From Arthrobacter globiformis (GTDB lineage: Bacteria; Actinomycetota; Actinomycetes; Actinomycetales; Micrococcaceae), in assembly GCF_030815865.1 (NCBI RefSeq), contig NZ_JAUSXI010000001.1, positions 3,286,001 through 3,350,000 of the forward strand: a DNA stretch of 64,000 nucleotides, written 5' to 3'. A program made the translations under genes and the position numbers. This document shows positions 49,725 through 57,577 of the stretch, one piece after another. The notes under the pieces were generated by a model, which saw nothing but the letters and a program-made list of their open reading frames with translations, was not told where the DNA came from and ran no database searches. Each line of letters opens with the position of its first letter. The first letter of the stretch is position 1.

Positions 49725-51027
49725 TGGTCTCCTCCAGCATCACGTGCAGGTGCTCCGGGCCCGAGTTCGTCAGGTTGTTGCCGCGCACGTACTCGATGGG
49801 CTTGTCCGGATCCAGTGTGAGCGACGTGAGCTTCTCGGCCAGGAGCTTCACCGTCACCAGGACCTCAAGCCTGGCGAGGGGCGCGCCGAGGCAGCTGTGG
49901 ACCCCGTGCCCGAAGCCCAAATGGCCGTCGGTGTTGCGGTCGATGTCGAAGCGCTCGCCGTTGGGATACTTACTGCTGTCCCGGTTCGCTGCGGCGGGCA
50001 GCAGGCGGACAATGGCGCCGGCGGGAATCGTCACACCGGCAACCTCCACCTCCTCCGTCGTGATCCGGCTGGCCCGCTGGACGGTGCCGCGGTAGCGGGC
50101 CAACTCCTCGACGAAAAGGTTCGAGTCGTCCGGATTCCGGCGGATCCGCTCCAGCAGGTCCGGCTGTTCGCTGAAAATCCGGAACGCGTTGGCGAGCAGG
50201 ATGGTGGTGGTGTCATGGCCTGCGACGAAGACAAAGGCGCAGAGTTCCTTGGCTTCCTTCTCGCTGAGCAGGCCTTCCTTCCACATCCGAGCGATGTGTC
50301 CGCCGACGGAGTCGCTCTCCTCGCGGTACAGGCGCTCCATGGTGTCCTTCAGGTAGGCGAAGAACTCGAAGGTGCTTTGCTCGTCGGTGCCGGTGCCCTG
50401 GGCGTTGCGGGCCAGCCGGCCGAAGTAGCTGAACGTTTCGTCTGACCAGAACTTCATTTTCTCGAAGTCCTCGGCCGGAACATCGAGCAGGGCGCTGATG
50501 GTGGACATGCTGAGCGGGATGGCGTACTCGTCCACGGCGTCCCCGCCGCCGGCGGCGAGCATCGGTGCCAGGTACTCTTCGGCGTTCTCCCGCACCCGGT
50601 CCTCGAAGCGGGCGATGGCCTTAGGCGTGAAGGCCTGCGCTACAACTTGGCGGAGCCTCGTGTGGTTGGGGGCGTCGAAGAGAGTCAGGAAGGTCAGCGG
50701 GACCGGGTCCACAACCTGCGAGGAAAAGACTTTCGGTGCCCGCATGGCCCGCCGGACGTCGTCGTACCGGGAGATGAACCAGACATCCGATACGGGCGAA
50801 TGGGCACGGAGCACGGGGGCGTTCTCGCGCATCCACTGGTAGTGGCGGTAGGGATCACCTTGGGTCCCGTCGTCCACCACCTTGAAGGGCGCCATGTCCT
50901 CGGGCCAGCCCAGTTCGTGCGAGTACGGGGGCAGTGCGGTGCTGCCGCCTTCACTGGCGCCGGCGCTGACGTCCCTGCTTTCAACGGTGGAGACCGGGGG
51001 TGTTGCTGTCAGTGGGCAAGACATCAT
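49717..51027 (-). CDS. Cytochrome P450 (class I, bacterial)
   Basis: This 436-residue haem monooxygenase is complete. The I-helix oxygen site is FVAGHDTTTIL, the K-helix ExxR is EELARYR, and the haem loop is FGHGVHSCLGAPLAR with the Cys ligand near residue 378. No N-terminal membrane anchor is present, so it is soluble. With the ferredoxin reductase and ferredoxin that follow, it forms a full three-part system. The substrate is not evident; the cluster context (flavoprotein dehydrogenases, SDR) suggests an alicyclic compound. Its promoter may lie in the 141-base gap that follows IclR. Confidence 0.95.
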   Translation of the reverse strand: MMSCPLTATPPVSTVESRDVSAGASEGGSTALPPYSHELGWPEDMAPFKVVDDGTQGDPYRHYQWMRENAPVLRAHSPVSDVWFISRYDDVRRAMRAPKVFSSQVVDPVPLTFLTLFDAPNHTRLRQVVAQAFTPKAIARFEDRVRENAEEYLAPMLAAGGGDAVDEYAIPLSMSTISALLDVPAEDFEKMKFWSDETFSYFGRLARNAQGTGTDEQSTFEFFAYLKDTMERLYREESDSVGGHIARMWKEGLLSEKEAKELCAFVFVAGHDTTTILLANAFRIFSEQPDLLERIRRNPDDSNLFVEELARYRGTVQRASRITTEEVEVAGVTIPAGAIVRLLPAAANRDSSKYPNGERFDIDRNTDGHLGFGHGVHSCLGAPLARLEVLVTVKLLAEKLTSLTLDPDKPIEYVRGNNLTNSGPEHLHVMLEETNA

Positions 51028-51120
51028 CGTCCTTCTTTCCGGTTGGCTTCGGCGTGATCCGATGTGATCCGCCTCTCACTCCACAGTGCGGGATCCGCCG
51101 CGTCCGCCCCCAGAGGTCTT

Positions 51121-51131
51121 CCGTTCATCGG
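51121..51131. promoter_or_regulatory. Candidate IclR operator upstream of the P450
   Basis: CCGTTCATCGG (CCG-N5-CGG) lies 93 bases before the P450 start. The identical 11-mer lies before the SDR gene at 54631-54641. Confidence 0.4.
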
Positions 51132-51168
51132 TTGCGAAAGTCTGCCTGCTCTGCAGGCCGGGCGGAAT

Positions 51169-51942
51169 TCAGCTGAGCCGGCCTTCAGCCGGCCGGGATT
51201 TCAGTGCACGAGAGATCCCGTGCGCCGCGGTCAACAGGGCGGGGACGGTCGAGGGAACGGCCGCTTCCTGCCGCGGCACGATGGCGTTGAGCGCCGCCGC
51301 GATCCTGTTGCCAGGCCCGAAGACGGGCACGGCGATGCCCGTCCACTCGGTGACGCCAATGCCGGGCAGGGCCACATAGCCCCGCTGCCTGATCTCGGCC
51401 AGGTGCTTGCGGATGAGTGCGGGGTCGGTAATGGTCTCGGGGGTCACGGCCGTTAAAGGCTTCGAGAGCGCCTCGGCCTGGACGGCGGGCGGCGAGAAGG
51501 CCAGCAGTACCAGGCCGGACGAGGCGGCGTGGATGGGCATCCGCTGGGCAATGTGGGCGGCGTCCAGGCTGGACTGCGGACAGGAGAGGCGCTCCACGTA
51601 CAGCACGGTGCCGTGGTCAAGCACGGCCAGGGTAGTGTGCTGGTGGACGGCGGCCTGGACGTCCTCCATGAACGGCAGTGCCAGCTCACGAAGATTCAGG
51701 GCGCGCGAGCCCCGGGCGGCGAGCTCCCACATCCGCATCCCGGAGCAGAGGTTCCCGTCCGGCAGCCGCTCAATCAGGCCGTGGAGGACCAGGTCATCCA
51801 CGAGCCGGTGCGCGGTGGTCAGCGGGAGGCCGGCGCGGCGGGCGAGGCCGGAGAGCGTCATGGCCGGCAGGTCCCGGTCGAAGGCGCTCATGAGCCGCAC
51901 CACGCGGCTGATCACCGATTCCCCCGAAGTCGAATTGGCCAT
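51169..51942 (-). CDS. IclR-family transcriptional regulator (copy 1)
   Basis: This 257-residue regulator has an N-terminal winged helix at about 10-70 (LSGLARRAGLPLTTAHRLVD) and a C-terminal IclR effector domain. It is closely similar to the IclR gene at 53833: they share MRMWELA.RGS, LALPFMEDVQA and RKHLAEIRQRG. It starts 20 bases after the flavoprotein gene and is followed by the P450 gene. The effector is unknown. The pair probably arose by duplication. Confidence 0.93.
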   Translation of the reverse strand: MANSTSGESVISRVVRLMSAFDRDLPAMTLSGLARRAGLPLTTAHRLVDDLVLHGLIERLPDGNLCSGMRMWELAARGSRALNLRELALPFMEDVQAAVHQHTTLAVLDHGTVLYVERLSCPQSSLDAAHIAQRMPIHAASSGLVLLAFSPPAVQAEALSKPLTAVTPETITDPALIRKHLAEIRQRGYVALPGIGVTEWTGIAVPVFGPGNRIAAALNAIVPRQEAAVPSTVPALLTAAHGISRALKSRPAEGRLS

Positions 51943-51962
51943 GGCTGTCTCCGGCCCGGCGT

Positions 51963-53699
51963 CTAGTTCGCCGCCACGTTGGCCGGCCGAGCCGCGTTCC
52001 GCTCCCCGGCGAGCCTGGCGATATCCCGGCCGGCACGGTAACCGAACACCAAAGCCGGGCCAATGTGGGAGCCGTAGCCGGGGTACCCGCCGCCGAAGAC
52101 ACTCACGGCTGCAGCGCCCACGGCCAGGAGGCCGGGAACCACCGAACCCTCAGCCGTAACAACCTGGGAGTGTTCGTTGACGCCGAGGCCGGCGAAGGTG
52201 CCCAGATCTCCCATTTGGATCTTCGCCGCGTAGTACGGGCCTTTGCCCACCGGCGCGAGGTTCGGGTTCGGCTTGTGCTCGAGGTCCCCCCGGAAGTGGT
52301 TGTACTGGGTGGAGCCGCGGCCGAAGGCGGCATCCTCGCCGCGCTCAGCCGCCGGGTTGAATTCAGCGACGGTGGCTTCAAGGCCCGCGGCATCGACGCC
52401 GAGCTTGCCGGCCAGCTCAGCAAGGGTGTTCCCCTTGACCAGGTAGCCGGTCCGGTAGAAGTAGCCGCGGGGCATCGGCCACGGCTTGGCATAGCCGATG
52501 CCGTATTTGTGCATCGTTTTCGCGTCGCCGATCACGTAGCCGAAGGTCCCGTCCTCGTCCTTGTCGTGCTCGATCATGGCCCCGCCGAAGTCGTGGTAGC
52601 TCAAGGCCTCATTGCCGAAGCGCCGGCCGTGGCGGTCGACGGCGATCAGCCCGGGCAGGCCGATGGCCCGCAGATGCGGAAAGAGCCGCTGTTCGCCGCT
52701 GAGGTACCTGAACACGGTCACCGGCGCCCAGGAGCCAACGCTGAACACGGAATCGTCGATGTATCCGCCGGCGTCCATCCCCAGGGTGGCGGCGTCACCG
52801 CCGTGGCCCACGGTGGGCGTGAAGTGGTCGTCACCGCCGGCGTCATGCGGAAAGTACCGCTGCCGCAGTTCCCTGTTCCCGGAGAATCCTCCGGCGGCGA
52901 GGATGACGCCGGCACGTGCTGTAACGGTGACGGCGTGCTCTCCCCCGATGATCGCACCGGTGACGGTGCCGGCGTCGTCCCTGGTGAGGGACAGCGCCGG
53001 TGAGGACTTCCACAGCCGGACACCCAGGTCGTCGGCGCTCTTGACCATCCGGGTCATCAGGGCGTTGCCATTGGAGCGGAGGACCGGACGCTTGTAGCGG
53101 GCGGCGTCGGCCCAGGTGCGCAGCAGCTTCTTGGCGACATAGATGAAGGACTTGACCGACTGGTTCACGTGGAAGAACTCGTTGATGTCCGGCCCCACCT
53201 GCGGCATGTAGCCGAAGACGGTGTAGGAGTTCAGGTACGGCTGCATCAGGAGCCGCTTGTCCCCGAGCACCCGCGCGTCCACGTCCCGCGGCAGGATCGC
53301 CCGGCCGGACAGCTTCGCCCCGGGCAGGTCCATCTGGTAGTCCGGGGCCTTCTCCGGGTAGGTGAACTTCACGTCGGTTTCGTTTTCGAAGAAGGAGATC
53401 GCCTCGGGCACTGTGTCCAGGAAGTTCCGAACTCCCGCTTCGTTGAACGTCTCGGGCGCCAGGTTCTGCAGGTACGTCTCGGCGTCCCCGCGGGTATCGC
53501 CCTGTGCCAGGCCTTGCTTGTTGCCGGGGACCCAGGCCCATCCCGCGGAAATGGCGGTGGTTCCGCCAAAGTACTGTTCCTTTTCCGCGACGATCACGCT
53601 CAATCCCTGCGAAGCGGCCTTCAATGCTGCGGCCATCCCGGCCACACCCGATCCGATGACGAGGACGTCACAGACCGCTGTCTTTGCGGTTTCTGTCAT
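51963..53699 (-). CDS. FAD-dependent oxidoreductase of the 3-ketosteroid dehydrogenase/fumarate reductase superfamily (copy 1)
   Basis: This 578-residue flavoprotein has the FAD motif VLVIGSGVAGMAAAL near residue 13, then GGTTAISAGWAWVPGN and the C-terminal GGGYPGYGSHIGP. The Tyr-Pro-Gly-x-Gly segment corresponds to the catalytic Tyr/Gly region of ketosteroid dehydrogenases. No haem-binding or secretion signals are present, so it is cytosolic. The start at 53699 was chosen because the FAD motif then lies at the usual position; the frame upstream runs through the divergent promoter into the opposite gene. The substrate is unknown. Confidence 0.88.
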   Translation of the reverse strand: MTETAKTAVCDVLVIGSGVAGMAAALKAASQGLSVIVAEKEQYFGGTTAISAGWAWVPGNKQGLAQGDTRGDAETYLQNLAPETFNEAGVRNFLDTVPEAISFFENETDVKFTYPEKAPDYQMDLPGAKLSGRAILPRDVDARVLGDKRLLMQPYLNSYTVFGYMPQVGPDINEFFHVNQSVKSFIYVAKKLLRTWADAARYKRPVLRSNGNALMTRMVKSADDLGVRLWKSSPALSLTRDDAGTVTGAIIGGEHAVTVTARAGVILAAGGFSGNRELRQRYFPHDAGGDDHFTPTVGHGGDAATLGMDAGGYIDDSVFSVGSWAPVTVFRYLSGEQRLFPHLRAIGLPGLIAVDRHGRRFGNEALSYHDFGGAMIEHDKDEDGTFGYVIGDAKTMHKYGIGYAKPWPMPRGYFYRTGYLVKGNTLAELAGKLGVDAAGLEATVAEFNPAAERGEDAAFGRGSTQYNHFRGDLEHKPNPNLAPVGKGPYYAAKIQMGDLGTFAGLGVNEHSQVVTAEGSVVPGLLAVGAAAVSVFGGGYPGYGSHIGPALVFGYRAGRDIARLAGERNAARPANVAAN

Positions 53700-53832
53700 G
53701 GTTCCTGCTCCGTTCTGCCTGCGGGCCACCCCATTGCGGCGGCAGGCGTTGACTGACAAACCCCTAGTAGATCCGTAAGATTGCCCACCCGGGAGGAGGA
53801 TTACCATTGAGCGGGAATCGACAGGAGGAACA
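53700..53832. promoter_or_regulatory. Divergent promoter region of the catabolic cluster
   Basis: The 133-base gap separates flavoprotein copy 1 and IclR copy 2. It holds TTGACT at 53749 on the plus strand with a possible TAAGAT 21 bases on, and AT-richer sequence around 53755-53805. No clear operator could be fixed by eye; the exact 11-mer seen upstream of the P450 and SDR genes is absent. Confidence 0.35.
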
Positions 53833-54618
53833 GTGGCCAACTCCGCATCCGGTGAGTCGATCATCGGCCGTTTCGTGAAGATCGTGAGCGCCTTCGATGA
53901 CAGGCACCCCGCCATGAGCGTTGCCGAGCTCGGGCGCCGCACCGGCCTGCCGGTGACCACCATCTACCGGCTGGTGAACGACCTGCTGCTCGAGCGGCTG
54001 CTGGAACGCGAGCCCGGCGGAGACATCCACATCGGCACGCGGATGTGGGAACTGGCCTCCCGCGGCTCCAAGATGCTGGGCCTGCGGGAGGCCGCCCTGC
54101 CGTTCATGGAGGACGTCCAGGCCGTGGTGCAGCACTCCACCACACTGGGCATCCTCGATTCGGACGAGGTCCTGTACATCGAGCGGCTGGGCTCGGATAG
54201 GACCATCGTGGACATCACCAAGATCGCCGGCAGGCTGCCGGTCCACGCCACGTCCTCGGGACTGGTCCTGCTGGCACACTCCCCCGCCGCGTACCAGGAC
54301 GCCTTCCTGGCCCGGCCCCTGACGAAGTTCACCGACACCACGCTGACCGAGCCTGCAGCGCTCCGGCGCCACCTGGCCGAGATCCGGCAGCGCGGCTTTG
54401 CTGCCATGCCCGGGGTGATCGTGCCGGAGTCCAGCGGCATCGCCGTCCCGGTGTTCGGTCCCGACAACACCGTCCGCGCGGCACTCAGCGTGGTGGTGCC
54501 GCGCAACGAGGAGAACGCGCCTGCCCGGGTGCCTGTCCTGATGGCAGCGGCGCGCGGGATCTCCCGCGCCCTTGGCTGGCGTGGGGAGCTGAAGGGAACG
54601 CTCCGGCAAAGCCACTGA
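53833..54618 (+). CDS. IclR-family transcriptional regulator (copy 2)
   Basis: This 261-residue regulator starts at a GTG close behind AGGAGGAA. The winged helix (VAELGRRTGLPVTTIYRLVN) is at about 28-50, and the effector domain includes ATSSGLVLLAHSPAAYQ. It is a paralogue of the regulator at 51169-51942 and heads the plus-strand arm. As most IclR proteins control a neighbouring divergent gene, it may control flavoprotein copy 1 and its own arm. The effector is unknown. Confidence 0.93.
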   Translation: MANSASGESIIGRFVKIVSAFDDRHPAMSVAELGRRTGLPVTTIYRLVNDLLLERLLEREPGGDIHIGTRMWELASRGSKMLGLREAALPFMEDVQAVVQHSTTLGILDSDEVLYIERLGSDRTIVDITKIAGRLPVHATSSGLVLLAHSPAAYQDAFLARPLTKFTDTTLTEPAALRRHLAEIRQRGFAAMPGVIVPESSGIAVPVFGPDNTVRAALSVVVPRNEENAPARVPVLMAAARGISRALGWRGELKGTLRQSH

Positions 54619-54630
54619 AAGTCGGTTTTG

Positions 54631-54641
54631 CCGTTCATCGG
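54631..54641. promoter_or_regulatory. Candidate IclR operator upstream of the SDR gene
   Basis: CCGTTCATCGG lies within the longer inverted repeat TTGCCG-N5-CGGCAA, 83 bases before the SDR start. The same 11-mer lies upstream of the P450 gene (51121-51131). Confidence 0.42.
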
Positions 54642-54724
54642 CAATCGTATGGTTCCGCTCACAGGTCTCCTGCCACGCTGGCTGGGAAGCAGCGACGAGG
54701 CTGCAGGATCACGAGGAGCACCAC

Positions 54725-55486
54725 ATGAATCCCATCCAGAACCGCGTGGCCGGAAAGACCGCCATTGTCACCGGAGGCCGCGGAGACCTGGGCAGCGCCA
54801 CCGCCGCCCTTCTCGCCGAACACGGCGCAAAGGTTGCCAGCCTGGACGTTGCTGGCGCCCCCGCCGCCGCTGCCCACGAAAACATCCGTGAGTACGACGT
54901 CGATGTCACCAGCGAGGCCAGCGTCGCCGACGCCATTCGCCGGGTCCGGGACGAACTGGGCACGCCGGACATCCTGGTCAACGCCGCCGGCATCATCGGC
55001 CCGGCAGGAGCTTCCCACACCGCCTCGACGGCCGACTTCGACACCATTTTCAACGTCAACGTCAAAGGCGTCTGGCTCATGACCAAGCACGTGGTCCCTG
55101 GCATGATCGAAAAAGGCACCGGCAGCATCGTCAACTTCTCCTCCATCCACGGCCTCACCGGCGGCCGGAACGTACCGCTGTACCACGCCACCAAAGGCGC
55201 TGTGCGGCTCCTGAGCAAGTCGGACGCCGCGGCCTACGGCGGCCACGGCATCCGGGTCAACTCCATCCACCCCGGATCCATGAACACCAGGATGAGCCGC
55301 CGCTCCGCGGAACAGTCGGACATCGGTCCCGAGGCCTACTACAAGCAGCTGGTGGGCTCCAACCCGCTGCCCCGCCAGGGCGAACCGGATGAGATCGCCT
55401 ACGGCGTGCTCTACCTGGCCTCGGACGAATCGCGCTTCACCACCGGTTCCGAGCTCGTCATCGACGGCGGCTACACGGCTGTCTGA
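54725..55486 (+). CDS. Short-chain dehydrogenase/reductase
   Basis: This 253-residue NAD(P)-dependent oxidoreductase of the classical SDR type has the cofactor motif TGGRGDLG (16-23), NAAG (88-91), the catalytic Ser in FSSIHG near 140, and Tyr153/Lys157 in YHATK. It probably oxidises an alcohol formed by the P450, or the reverse; this is inference. It lies 69 bases before flavoprotein copy 2. An Asp follows DVAG, consistent with NAD. Confidence 0.93.
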   Translation: MNPIQNRVAGKTAIVTGGRGDLGSATAALLAEHGAKVASLDVAGAPAAAAHENIREYDVDVTSEASVADAIRRVRDELGTPDILVNAAGIIGPAGASHTASTADFDTIFNVNVKGVWLMTKHVVPGMIEKGTGSIVNFSSIHGLTGGRNVPLYHATKGAVRLLSKSDAAAYGGHGIRVNSIHPGSMNTRMSRRSAEQSDIGPEAYYKQLVGSNPLPRQGEPDEIAYGVLYLASDESRFTTGSELVIDGGYTAV

Positions 55487-55555
55487 CGCCGGACCGCCCA
55501 GCAGCTGCCCAACTGCGGCAGCACCCCCTATCTTCGCTTTGAAAGGCAACACCCC

Positions 55556-57235
55556 ATGAAATTCGTCAACGGCACCTCCGCGGACACTTACGACGTCGTC
55601 ATCGTCGGTTCCGGCGCGGGAGCACTCACCGCGGCGGCCACCGCCGCCCGCACCGGCAAGTCCGTCGTCGTCCTCGAAAAGAGTGACCTGCTGGGCGGGA
55701 CCTCCGCCGTGTCCGGCGGCATGCTCTGGGTGGCGGACAACCACCACGCACGGAAAGCCGGGGTTACCGATTCCAAGGCAGCGGCCGCGGTGTACGTGCG
55801 GGCCGTCGCCCGCGGCAGGGGGCGCGAGGAACTGCTGGACGCCGCGCTGAACTACGGCGACCACATGCTCCGCTTCGTCGAGGCGGAGTGCGGCGTCCGC
55901 TTCATCTTCCTCGACAACTTCCCCGATTACCGGCAGGACCTGCCCGGTGCAGTGGCGGGCGGCCGCACGATTGAGCCCGAGCTGTTCAACAGCACCGAAG
56001 CGCTGGGCGGCCTCCGCGCGCACGTGCGCAGTGACGGCCGCGCCCCGTTCACCATGCAGGAATACGAGGAGTGGGGCGCCTTCACGAAGTTCCCGTGGGA
56101 CGAACTGGCCGGCCGCCAGGACGCCGGCCTCGTGGCCAAGGGGCAGGCCCTCGTGTCCATGCTGCTCGCCAGCCTGGTCCGCGACGGAGCCGCGCTTGTC
56201 ACCGGGGCACGCGGGCACCGCCTGCTCACCGACGGAGGCCGGGTGACCGGCGTCGAACTGGAAACCGGCGAAGCGTTCCATGCCCGCGACGGCGTGGTGC
56301 TCGCGACGGGCGGCTTCGAATGGGACAGGGCCCTGGCCGACTCGATGCTGGCGTCCCGGCTCTACACGATGTGCTCGCCGCCCTCGAACACCGGTGACGG
56401 GCTGCGGATGTCGCAGCGCATCGGCGGCCAGACCCGCGGCACCCGCGAAGCCTGGTGGGCGCCGATGGCCGTCACCGGCGACACCCGCGACGGACAGGCG
56501 ATCGGCACCCTGCTGCGGTTCGAGCGCCAGGGCCCGGGGTCCATCATGGTGAACAGGGACGGCCGCCGCTTCGCCAACGAATCGCAGAACTACAACGACC
56601 TCGCCCGCAGCCTGCAGTCCTGGGACTCCGCCGCCAACCGCACGCTCAACACCCCGGCGCACGTGATCGTGGACCACGGCTACCTTGAGCGCTACGGCAT
56701 CCTTGCCCACCGCGCGGGCCGGGCGACGCCGGATTACCTGATCGAGGCGCCCACGCTGGCTGAACTCGCCGCGAAGATCAACGTTACGGAGGAGAACCTG
56801 CAAGCCACAGTGGCCCGGTTCAACGAGTTTGCGGCCAACGGCGAGGACCCCGACTTCGGCCGCGGCGAAAGCGCCTACGACAAGTACTGGGGCGACGCCG
56901 ACTGCCCGTGGCCGAACCCTTCACTGGGTCCGCTCGAATCCGGGCCCTTCTACGCGCTGGAGGTGGTGAACGGCGCCTTCGGCACCAATGGCGGCGTGGC
57001 CACCGACGGGTCAGCCCGCGTGCTCGACGTCGACAACCGTCCCATCCCGGGCCTGTTCGCCGCCGGCAACACCACGGAAAACGCCTACGCGGCAGGCTAC
57101 CCCGGCGCTGGCGCCACCCTGGGGCCCATCATGACCATGGGCTACCTCGCAGGCCGCACCCTTGCCGGCCTGTCCCCCGCCTATGTTTCTGCCGTGCCGT
57201 CACCGGTGGTCGAGCTTGTCGAGACCGGTGCCTGA
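55556..57235 (+). CDS. FAD-dependent oxidoreductase of the 3-ketosteroid dehydrogenase superfamily (copy 2)
   Basis: This 559-residue flavoprotein has the FAD motif VVIVGSGAGALTAAATAA near residue 14, LLGGTSAVSGGMLWVADN, and the C-terminal AGYPGAGATLGP, closer to true ketosteroid dehydrogenases than copy 1. It belongs to the same superfamily as copy 1 but is not a near-identical duplicate. Its last residues, VVELVETGA, are encoded by an inserted-looking palindromic repeat (57201-57230). The next gene starts 2 bases after its stop. Confidence 0.88.
   Translation: MKFVNGTSADTYDVVIVGSGAGALTAAATAARTGKSVVVLEKSDLLGGTSAVSGGMLWVADNHHARKAGVTDSKAAAAVYVRAVARGRGREELLDAALNYGDHMLRFVEAECGVRFIFLDNFPDYRQDLPGAVAGGRTIEPELFNSTEALGGLRAHVRSDGRAPFTMQEYEEWGAFTKFPWDELAGRQDAGLVAKGQALVSMLLASLVRDGAALVTGARGHRLLTDGGRVTGVELETGEAFHARDGVVLATGGFEWDRALADSMLASRLYTMCSPPSNTGDGLRMSQRIGGQTRGTREAWWAPMAVTGDTRDGQAIGTLLRFERQGPGSIMVNRDGRRFANESQNYNDLARSLQSWDSAANRTLNTPAHVIVDHGYLERYGILAHRAGRATPDYLIEAPTLAELAAKINVTEENLQATVARFNEFAANGEDPDFGRGESAYDKYWGDADCPWPNPSLGPLESGPFYALEVVNGAFGTNGGVATDGSARVLDVDNRPIPGLFAAGNTTENAYAAGYPGAGATLGPIMTMGYLAGRTLAGLSPAYVSAVPSPVVELVETGA
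57201..57230. repeat. Palindromic repeat forming the 3' end of a gene
   Basis: CACCGGT and ACCGGTG flank GGTCGAGCTTGTCGAG. The core, read on the other strand as TCTCGACAAGCTCGACC, matches a motif that is very common between genes in Micrococcaceae. Here it codes for the last residues of flavoprotein copy 2. Confidence 0.6.
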
Positions 57236-57237
57236 AA

Positions 57238-57567
57238 ATGATCCGCCACACCGTGCTCTTCCAGTTCAAGCCCGACTTTCCGCCGGCCGACCGGCAGGCC
57301 TGGATTGCCGGGCTCAACAACATGGCCGGAAAGATCCCCGGCATGCTCAGCCTCAGCCACGGCCCGGACGTCCTCAACACCGAACGCTCCTTCGACTACG
57401 CCATTGTGGCCGACTTTGAAAGCGTCGAGGACATCGCCGTCTACAACATGCACCCGCTCCACGAGCCGCTGAAGGCGTACTCGTTCCCCAACAGCCGGCA
57501 GATCCTCGCGGTGGACTTCCACCTCCCGGACACTGCGCCGGCGCCCATTGAGACGACGCAGTCTTAA
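57238..57567 (+). CDS. Dabb-family (stress-responsive alpha/beta barrel) protein
   Basis: This 109-residue protein has the Dabb ferredoxin-like fold: it starts MIRHTVLFQFKPD, has the usual PGMLSLSHGPDV and YNMHPLHEPLKA, and would be an 8-stranded dimer. Members bind small hydrophobic compounds, and some act as cyclases or isomerases; the exact role here is unknown. It begins 2 bases after the flavoprotein gene and its stop lies within the ribosome site of the transporter gene, so it is part of the pathway. Confidence 0.9.
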   Translation: MIRHTVLFQFKPDFPPADRQAWIAGLNNMAGKIPGMLSLSHGPDVLNTERSFDYAIVADFESVEDIAVYNMHPLHEPLKAYSFPNSRQILAVDFHLPDTAPAPIETTQS

Positions 57568-57577
57568 GGAGATTCCC

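Noticed and set aside
54659..56803. 714-codon frame antisense to the SDR and flavoprotein copy 2
   Set aside because: It covers two well-supported plus-strand genes and has no motif.
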